Of a DNA stretch of 64,000 bases, positions 23,827-29,309 are shown piece by piece (the first letter of the stretch is position 1; every line of letters begins with the position of its first letter). Location of the stretch: assembly GCF_003054195.1 (NCBI RefSeq), contig NZ_QBKP01000008.1, forward strand, positions 174,697 through 238,696, in the 5' to 3' direction. Under the pieces are notes generated by a model. It searched no databases. It saw nothing but the letters and a program-made list of their open reading frames with translations, and was not told the origin of the DNA. A program made the translations under genes and the position numbers. This DNA is from Gemmobacter caeni. GTDB taxonomy: Bacteria; Pseudomonadota; Alphaproteobacteria; Rhodobacterales; Rhodobacteraceae.

Positions 23827-25013
23827 ACGGAATCCAACTGGCCCAGGGCGTCACTCTGCCGCTTTCCCATGCCTGCAAACATGCCCTTATCACTGGCGCA
23901 ACGGGGACCGGCAAAAGCACAACCGCGGGCGCCATGGTGGAAGGGCTGTCAGCCGCAGGCGTTCCGGTGCTGGTATTCGACGCGAAAGGCGACCTTGAGT
24001 CGCTGGGGGCGCGCGTCTGGTGCCCATTCGGCCAGCGCGGCGCGCATCGTGCAATCAATCTCGGGGCAGCTGGTGCCGATCTGGTGGCCCGCGCCCTGGA
24101 CCTGAGCCCGGCGCAATCCGGTGCCGTGGAAATTGTCGCGGCCTATGCCGAAGATAAAGGCTATGCTTTGGCCTGTCTCGACGATCTGCAAGCCGGGTTG
24201 CGAATCTGCACCGAACAGCGCGCCGCCGTATCCGCTCAATATGGCCTGTTTTCCCCTGCCAGCGCTGCCGCGGTTTCGCGTGCCATTCTGCCCCTGCGCC
24301 GCGCTATCGGTGACGCTTTCGGGTTGCCCGGTCTCGACCCTTTCGAAGCGGCTTCGGCGGGCGGGGTGACTGTTTACAGTTGCGGGCGTCTGGCACAGTA
24401 TCCGGGCGCCTATGCTGCCGCCGTGACCGCCTGCCTTTTGACGCTTTATCGTGATGCGGCCGAGCTGGGGCAGGTTGACCGCCCCGCGTTGGCGGTTCTG
24501 GTGGATGAAGCGCATTTGATATTTGACGGCGCGACTCCGGCGCTGGTGCGAAAGCTGGAACAGGTCGCTCGCCTGGTGCGGTCCCGTGGCGTGATGCTGA
24601 TTTTCGCCACGCAATCGCCCGCCGATCTGCCGCCCGTCATTTCTGCCCAGTTGATCACGCGAATCCAGCACGGACTCCGCGCCACCACGCCGGGCCAAGT
24701 CGCAGCGGTGCGGGCGGCAGCTATGGGGCTGCCGAGTGCAGGCGGCCGTGATCTGAGCGGCGAGATTCTGGCACTCGGGGTAGGGGAGGCGCTTTGCAGC
24801 GTGCCAGATATGCGAGGGCGACCGGGTGCCGCGGTGCGGGCGAAGATGCGCCGGGGCCGGATCGAACTTCGCCCGATCGAGGTGGCGCGGCCCGCCACTG
24901 TGCCGGTGGTCAAAGCGTTTCGGCCGGATCCGCCAGGCCCGTTGCCGGTGAAAGAGGATCGGGGATTGTGGCGCTTGCTCAATCCGATTGCGCGGCTTTT
25001 CGTGCGAATTTGA
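23823..25013 (+). CDS. HerA/TraC-like P-loop ATPase
   Basis: 396 residues. Walker A GATGTGKST at residues 25-33; VLVFDAKGDLESLG follows, typical of HerA/DUF853 proteins; Walker B LAVLVDEAH near residue 225; sensor region VMLIFATQSPADLPPVI near residue 258. The fold is that of hexameric DNA translocases (HerA-FtsK). HerA normally pairs with the NurA nuclease, which is absent here. Possible roles are DNA processing during replication or defence. GTG start overlapping the preceding acidic protein gene. Confidence 0.75.
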   Translation: MNGIQLAQGVTLPLSHACKHALITGATGTGKSTTAGAMVEGLSAAGVPVLVFDAKGDLESLGARVWCPFGQRGAHRAINLGAAGADLVARALDLSPAQSGAVEIVAAYAEDKGYALACLDDLQAGLRICTEQRAAVSAQYGLFSPASAAAVSRAILPLRRAIGDAFGLPGLDPFEAASAGGVTVYSCGRLAQYPGAYAAAVTACLLTLYRDAAELGQVDRPALAVLVDEAHLIFDGATPALVRKLEQVARLVRSRGVMLIFATQSPADLPPVISAQLITRIQHGLRATTPGQVAAVRAAAMGLPSAGGRDLSGEILALGVGEALCSVPDMRGRPGAAVRAKMRRGRIELRPIEVARPATVPVVKAFRPDPPGPLPVKEDRGLWRLLNPIARLFVRI

Positions 25014-25047
25014 ATTTCTCCGACCTGTGACTCTTTTTCTCTGGCCT

Positions 25048-25080
25048 GCCCCGGGTGACCGCGGCGGGCTTTTCGTTTTC
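25048..25080 (+). terminator. Weak terminator-like hairpin after the ATPase gene
   Basis: GCCC at 25048-25051 can pair with GGGC at 25066-25069 around a GC-rich loop, followed by TTTTCGTTTTC. The stem is short, so this is tentative. It stands between the ATPase gene and the tandem repeat array. Confidence 0.3.
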
Positions 25081-25108
25081 TCTGGCCTGAATTTCTCTGG
25101 CCCAGGTG

Positions 25109-26040
25109 CAGCCGATCACCGGATCGGGCAGCCGATCACCAGGTCGGGCAGCCGATCACCAGGTCGGGCAGCCGATCACCAGGTCGGGCAGCCGGTCACC
25201 AGATCGGGAAGCCGATCACCAGATCGGGAAGCCGATCACCAGATCGGGAAGCCGATCACCAGATCGGGCAGCCGATCACCAGGTCGGGCAGCCGATCACC
25301 AGGTCGGGCAGCCGATCACCAGATCGGGCAGCCGATCACCAGATCGGGCAGCCGATCACCAGGTCGGGCAGCCGATCACCAGATCGGGAAGCCGATCACC
25401 AGATCGGGCAGCCGATCACCAGGTCGGGCAGCCGATCACCAGATCGGGAAGCCGATCACCAGATCGGGCAGCCGATCACCAGGTCGGGCAGCCGATCACC
25501 AGATCGGGAAGCCGATCACCAGATCGGGAAGCCGATCACCAGATCGGGAAGCCGATCACCAGATCGGGCAGCCGATCACCAGATCGGGCAGCCGATCACC
25601 AGATCGGGAAGCCGATCACCAGATCGGGCAGCCGATCACCAGGTCGGGCAGCCGATCACCAGATCGGGAAGCCGATCACCAGATCGGGAAGCCGATCACC
25701 AGATCGGGAAGCCGATCACCAGATCGGGCAGCCGATCACCAGATCGGGAAGCCGATCACCAGATCGGGAAGCCGATCACCAGATCGGGAAGCCGATCACC
25801 AGATCGGGAAGCCGATCACCAGATCGGGAAGCCGATCACCAGATCGGGAAGCCGATCACCAGATCGGGAAGCCGATCACCAGATCGGGAAGCCGATCACC
25901 AGATCGGGAAGCCGGTCACCAGATCGGAAAGCCGGTCACCGGAGCGGGCAGCCGATCACCGGATCGGGCAGCCGGTCACCGGATCGGGCAGCCGGTCACC
26001 GGAGCGGGCAGCCGGTCACCGGAGCGGGCAGCCGGTCACG
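25109..26040. repeat. 46-copy 20-bp tandem repeat with internal dyad
   Basis: From 25111 the unit GCCGATCACCRGATCGGGMA repeats in exact 20-base register for 930 bases (46.5 units). Within each common unit CCGATC and GATCGG are inverted around ACCA, and each unit has one or two GATC sites. Variants: GGTCACC at the right end, and AGATCGGGAA, AGATCGGGCA or AGGTCGGGCA elsewhere. Open frames across it encode only a 20-residue periodic peptide because 20 is not a multiple of three and no stops occur. It may be a set of protein-binding sites (iterons) or a structured RNA source. Confidence 0.95.
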
Positions 26041-26075
26041 CAAAGTCACGTTTAACTTGACATTCAACCCGAATC
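26041..26075 (+). promoter_or_regulatory. Operator/promoter-like site before the small-gene cluster
   Basis: CAAAGTCACGTTTAACTTGA directly abuts the last 20-bp repeat and continues as TTGACATTCAACC then CGAATCG. TTGACA is a perfect -35 hexamer, but the -10 at 17 bases (CTTTCT) is poor, so an activator may be needed. It matches the site at 22412-22446 over about 35 bases. Confidence 0.5.
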
Positions 26076-26134
26076 GCCGCTTTCTTGTTGTCAGACAGAG
26101 ACACAAGCCGGGATGACCGGCGGAAAGGCTGACA

Positions 26135-26251
26135 ATGGGAATCGCTCAATACCTGCTGACCTGTGCCGCGCGTTGTGAAGCGCGGGGGATGATCTGCAAA
26201 GCTGCCGAATATAGGTCGCTTGCAGCAAAATTCGAGATGATGGAGGGTTGA
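26135..26251 (+). CDS. Small cysteine-containing protein (38 aa)
   Basis: Read directly from the sequence: ATG 26135, TGA 26249-26251. Sequence MGIAQYLLTCAARCEARGM, then a helix ending FEMMEG. GGAGGG near its end serves the next gene 4 bases beyond the stop. Short, so moderate confidence. Confidence 0.4.
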   Translation: MGIAQYLLTCAARCEARGMICKAAEYRSLAAKFEMMEG

Positions 26252-26255
26252 AGTA

Positions 26256-26549
26256 ATGAAAGAAATTATCAACATGCCCGGATATATGGGCAAGCCGTGG
26301 CAAGTCACCGGATACGCTAAATCCGGGCTGATTGTTCACAAGATGGGTGAAACATGGGTTGTTTCCCATATCGTGACCGGATGCCGCATCGGACCCGGAA
26401 CAAGACTCAAGCGCGATGCAATCGCTAAACGCGATAGCCTTCTCGGGCTGATAGACGACTGGACGGCGGAAAGCGTTGAGGCACTCGGAAAACAATATCC
26501 TGAGGGAACCCGCGCTTTTACCGATGCTGTCCGCTCAATCGCGTACTGA
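26256..26549 (+). CDS. Unknown small early protein
   Basis: 97 residues with GGAGGG upstream. N-terminal beta sheet (KPWQVTGYAKSGLIVHKMGETWVVSHI) and C-terminal helices (WTAESVEALGKQY). Base composition is more AT-rich than the tail or host genes, as in the rest of this cluster, suggesting separate acquisition. No family recognised. Confidence 0.5.
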   Translation: MKEIINMPGYMGKPWQVTGYAKSGLIVHKMGETWVVSHIVTGCRIGPGTRLKRDAIAKRDSLLGLIDDWTAESVEALGKQYPEGTRAFTDAVRSIAY

Positions 26550-26560
26550 GGGACAGAACA

Positions 26561-26779
26561 ATGGCTAAAGATGAATTGACCATTTGGCGCCTGACTTGGA
26601 GTCACGCCACCGGAGTTTATTGGCTTGGCATGCGGATCTGTCAGGCCAGCGACGCGGAATCTTGGTTGGATATTTTCCGCAAAAACGAAAGCGGCGTTAC
26701 TTTTGAAGCAAGCCGAAAGAAACCCGCTTTACCTGACAATGCGCGCCAAATGGCGCGCCATGTCGCAATGTTTCGCTGA
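26561..26779 (+). CDS. Unknown small early protein
   Basis: 72 residues, preceded by GAGGGACA. LTIWRLTWSHATGVYWLGMR and a helical end (DNARQMARHVAMF). One of five consecutive small genes with individual ribosome binding sites, a layout common in phage early anti-host regions. Function not known. Confidence 0.5.
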   Translation: MAKDELTIWRLTWSHATGVYWLGMRICQASDAESWLDIFRKNESGVTFEASRKKPALPDNARQMARHVAMFR

Positions 26780-26791
26780 TAGGGGGATGGG

Positions 26792-27202
26792 ATGAAAACT
26801 AGCGTCACAAATAAATTCACGACTGGCCATTATGGCTTGCGCGATACTTTCGACATACCAGAGGGGACTCCGGTCATCTTCGGCGCGCCGGATTGTGAGG
26901 GGAAGCCTTTCCCCCATTGGACTCTTTCGGTTGAAACGGCCGCACAGCTTTCCGGGAATCTGCATGACTCCGCGCATCGCTTTGTCGTCGTGCATCCCGA
27001 TCACGTCACGCCGGCTGACGGTGACGGATACGCTGCACAATTGGCTTATAGCCGGTCACAGCTGCCAACGCTGGCCGAAGTCAGATCCAAGGCGCGACGC
27101 GAAAAGAGGGAAATTGTCGAACGCGTGCTAATGGCAAATGACTCCGTTGCATGCATCAAAGCCGGGCCGCGCGGTGGCCTGAAAATTCTTGGCCGGTTCT
27201 GA
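26792..27202 (+). CDS. Unknown early protein
   Basis: 136 residues. Beta-rich N-terminus (GHYGLRDTFDIPEGTPVIFG, then HWTLSVETAAQLSG) and basic C-terminal helix (AEVRSKARREKREIVERVL). GGGGGATGGG-type ribosome binding site just upstream. No family recognised. Confidence 0.5.
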   Translation: MKTSVTNKFTTGHYGLRDTFDIPEGTPVIFGAPDCEGKPFPHWTLSVETAAQLSGNLHDSAHRFVVVHPDHVTPADGDGYAAQLAYSRSQLPTLAEVRSKARREKREIVERVLMANDSVACIKAGPRGGLKILGRF

Positions 27203-27214
27203 GGAGTCCATACC

Positions 27215-27406
27215 ATGAAACCCGACAACTGGGGCGAAGGCTACCAAGCCGGACTCACTGGCCTGACCTATGACGACAACCCGCACAAGGCGGAACCGGC
27301 CGGAATGGCATGGGCTTTCGGATGCGGCGAAGGCATGAAGGAACGGAACCGGCTGGCGTTTGCCGCTATCATGTCAGCGCTGCAGGAACAGGCGAAGCCG
27401 GAATGA
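27215..27406 (+). CDS. Ribosome modulation factor-like small protein
   Basis: 63 residues. WGEGYQAGLTGLTYDDNPHKAEPAGMAWAFGCGEG follows the RMF pattern (GYxAGxxGxxxxxNPY, then WxxGWxxG). Host RMF pairs 70S ribosomes into inactive dimers. Phage and plasmid RMF-like proteins occur, but ribosome binding has not generally been shown. AGGAG precedes the ATG. Confidence 0.55.
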   Translation: MKPDNWGEGYQAGLTGLTYDDNPHKAEPAGMAWAFGCGEGMKERNRLAFAAIMSALQEQAKPE

Positions 27407-27675
27407 CCGCCGTCAGCTACACGGCCGCCCATATCGGCCGCGACGGCGCGACGCTGAGCAGCTCAGGAAGCCGGTTCACATGCAGCGCGGCGTTGCGCAG
27501 CTGGATCCGTAACCAGTGCCAGATTGCGGGTTTTCCTGCAAATGCCAGGCGCCAAGTCTGCACGCTGACCCTGTGGCGCAACATTCGGGCAGGGCACGCG
27601 GAGTCTTTCACAATCCGAAACTACCAGCCCGGTCGCGTTAGCGCGATCCACTTCACCGGAGTCCGTCACTCTTGA
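27403..27675 (+). CDS. Unknown small early protein
   Basis: 90 residues from ATG 27403, overlapping the RMF-like stop (ATGA). Ser/Thr/Arg-rich, beta-type sequence (FTCSAALRSWIRNQCQIAGF, then RQVCTLTLWRNIRAG). A longer frame from 27310 is a shadow of the preceding gene. Unknown function. Confidence 0.5.
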   Translation: MTAVSYTAAHIGRDGATLSSSGSRFTCSAALRSWIRNQCQIAGFPANARRQVCTLTLWRNIRAGHAESFTIRNYQPGRVSAIHFTGVRHS

Positions 27676-27730
27676 CGTGCAGGCGGAACACCTAGAGCCT
27701 TTACCAGGGCTAGAGACCTAAGGGGGAAAA

Positions 27731-27976
27731 ATGTCTTCACTCAAAAAATTCAACGTAACTCTCGACGGCGTTACGCTTGGTCAGGTTAATGCCATGTATT
27801 CGCATCCCGCCTGGCCTGACTACGCCGCGGCGGTTCACATGATCCCTGCGCGCAAGAGGCAAATGTATAGCCGCCGCATTCCGACGTATGACGGCCGCCT
27901 GAGTCTGACAATCCAGATGACCAACAGCCGCGGCAAAATTTCCGGGCAGGTGAAATTTGTGCCTGTTGAAGAGTAA
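27731..27976 (+). CDS. Unknown small early protein, last of the cluster
   Basis: 81 residues with GGGGG 5 bases before ATG. FNVTLDGVTLGQVNAMYSHPAW, then RRIPTYDGRLSLTIQMTNS, a beta-rich compact protein. Its stop codon is followed within 4 bases by the hairpin and CRISPR-like array. Confidence 0.5.
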   Translation: MSSLKKFNVTLDGVTLGQVNAMYSHPAWPDYAAAVHMIPARKRQMYSRRIPTYDGRLSLTIQMTNSRGKISGQVKFVPVEE

Positions 27977-27979
27977 AGC

Positions 27980-28004
27980 GGCCGCCCACAATGAAGGGGC
28001 GGCC
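27980..28004 (-). terminator. 8-bp perfect hairpin at the end of the mini-array
   Basis: GGCCGCCC (27980-27987) and GGGCGGCC (27997-28004) pair perfectly around a 9-base loop. Read leftward, as an end to a minus-strand RNA, it is followed by GCTTTACTC, a weak T tract. It directly abuts repeat 1 of the mini-array. Confidence 0.4.
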
Positions 28005-28089
28005 TATCCCCGCGTGGGCGGGGAACGCATATCTCCCTCACAAGAGGAACCCCGATAGTGAGGGTCATCCCCGCGTGAGCGGGGAACAT
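28000..28089 (-). CRISPR. Two-repeat type I-E-like CRISPR mini-array, one 32-bp spacer
   Basis: Two copies of the core ATCCCCGCGTG-R-GCGGGGAAC (28006-28026 and 28067-28087) lie exactly 61 bases apart, which is the 29+32 unit of type I-E arrays. The 29-base repeats (28000-28028, 28061-28089) agree at 22 of 29 positions; both keep the CCCCGC/GCGGGG stem with GTGG or GTGA loop. Compared with type I-E repeats the sense strand would be the minus strand. The 3' ends that form the crRNA handle differ from each other and from the usual ATRAACCG. The intervening 32 bases can pair with repeat 2 through CCCTCAC/GTGAGGG. No cas genes are in the window. Confidence 0.65.
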
Positions 28090-28093
28090 CAAC

Positions 28094-28121
28094 AGGATAC
28101 ATAATGGCGACATATCGTCAA
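28094..28121 (-). promoter_or_regulatory. Leftward promoter-like sequence for the mini-array
   Basis: Minus strand: TTGACG at 28121-28116, 16-base spacer, TATCCT at 28099-28094. The expected start, 6-7 bases on, falls at about 28087, the first base of repeat 2. This would make an RNA of about 110 bases: repeat, spacer, repeat, hairpin. Confidence 0.4.
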
Positions 28122-28149
28122 CAGAAATACAAATAACATCACCAGCATA

Positions 28150-28176
28150 GGGCGCCGCAAGGCGCCTTTATCTTTT
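28150..28176 (+). terminator. Intrinsic terminator of the rightward small-gene operon
   Basis: GGCGCC (28151-28156), GCAA loop (GNRA tetraloop), GGCGCC (28161-28166), then TTTATCTTTT. A clean Rho-independent terminator 175 bases after the last small gene, beyond the mini-array. Confidence 0.75.
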
Positions 28177-28225
28177 GACCTGTGACCGGCCGCCCTGTGA
28201 TCTGGGGCGGCCGTTTGCATTTGTG

Positions 28226-28431
28226 GTGCTGCTCTGCTGCCCTGCGAGGTGCTGCCCTGCTGCCCTGCGTGGTGCTGCCCTGCTGCCCTGCTGCCCTGCG
28301 TGGTGCTGCCCTGCTGCCCTGCGTGGTGCTGCCCTGCTGCCCTGCGTGGTGCTGCCCTGCTGCCCTGCGTGGTGCTGCCCTGCGAGGTGCTGCTCTGCTG
28401 CCCTGCGAGGTGCTGCTCTGCTGCCCTGTGA
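28226..28431. repeat. GCTGCCCT/GCGTGGT low-complexity tandem repeat
   Basis: Blocks GCTGCCCT and GCGTGGT (or GCGAGGT) alternate, often as a 23-base unit GCTGCCCTGCGTGGTGCTG-CCCT, for about 200 bases. Open in several frames but all predicted peptides are CCPA-type periodic and not credible. It lies just after the terminator; function unknown. Confidence 0.85.
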
Positions 28432-29240
28432 TCGGATGCAAGCAGGGGGATTGTGCGCGTTGCGTGCATCCTGGCGCCGATTGATCTGGATTCACCTGTA
28501 ACACATTGATCTGAATGCGCTTTCCGTGCATCTGGCTTTGGGTCCTTCCGGTGGCGGGTGACGGGATGCGGGCAGCCCCGACCCCGATTCATGCACCTGT
28601 TCAATTTTTCCCTAGTAAAACATCAAGTAAAACAATGCCTTACACCTAAACTAAACCGTATAGTTTACTTGCAATGTTATAATATAACAAACTGAACCGT
28701 TTAGTTTAGTTTCCGGTCACCCGATGCGTTGCAGTCCGAGGTCGGGGTAGGGCTGCGAAAGCATGTGTTTTCAGGAGATAAGTCGCACACGACAGAATTT
28801 TCGGAATCAGGGGAGAAGATGCATTTAAATCGACCACGGTTGGGCTTTATGCCGAAATCACGAGGGTAAACAGAGTAGTCAGAGTGTAGACAGGTAGAGT
28901 AGTCATGTTAAGTCTTTGTTTTTACAGTTGAAGTCTCATATTCTACTCTGTCTAGTCTATTGTCTAAGGAAGCAACGTAATAAGGGCAAAGTGTTTTATA
29001 TCAACCGGGCATATAATGCCGACCAGTGGTCGGGATAAAAACACCCCTGTACGTATACTATATAAGAAGGGGGTGTAGGCATGTAGTAAGAGTAGCCAAT
29101 CGTTTTTTTTGTATAAAATTCAATAACTTAACCTGACTACTCTAGTGGCTACACCCGTGGCTACTCCCAGCAGACTAGTCGGCCTGATTGGAAACGCAGG
29201 CAACGGTGGATTGATTTATGTGAATGATCGACTTGAAACG
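28432..29240. promoter_or_regulatory. Long AT-rich noncoding control region, possible replication origin
   Basis: About 800 bases with no credible gene. Contains two copies of a 19-bp near-palindrome AAACTRAACCGTWTAGTTT (28648-28666 and 28689-28707) 41 bases apart around a TATAAT; a perfect 15-bp palindrome CCGACCA-G-TGGTCGG (29019-29033) just after another TATAAT; AGAGTAGTC at 28872 and 28896 and inverted at 29135; and ACACCCC/GGGGTGT arms near 29040-29076. It precedes the primase-helicase end and lies where replication genes turn, so an origin or switch is plausible. Confidence 0.5.
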
Positions 29241-29266
29241 AAAAAACCCGACGCGATGCGCCGGGT
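29241..29266 (-). terminator. Intrinsic terminator of the primase-helicase gene
   Basis: Read leftward: ACCCGGCGC, loop ATC, GCGTCGGGT (one mismatch), then TTTTTTCGTTTC. It lies 44 bases past the stop codon of the leftward primase-helicase gene and is a strong Rho-independent terminator. Confidence 0.8.
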
Positions 29267-29309
29267 GTAATTCAGATCAATGATGCGTTTAGATCAATCT
29301 TAGATATTA

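Noticed and set aside
25109..26040. The 20-bp array as a CRISPR array
   Set aside because: Units are directly adjacent with no spacers between them, and the period is 20 bases.
24988..26116. Two long plus-strand ORFs (336 and 355 codons) across the 20-bp array
   Set aside because: Both encode the same 20-residue periodic peptide only because the repeat has no stops in any phase; no ribosome binding site or non-repeat domain supports a protein.
28139..28604. Several ORFs in both strands over the GCTGCCCT repeat
   Set aside because: Low-complexity Cys/Pro/Ala or Gln/Gly peptides created by the repeat; no start signals and no plausible fold.
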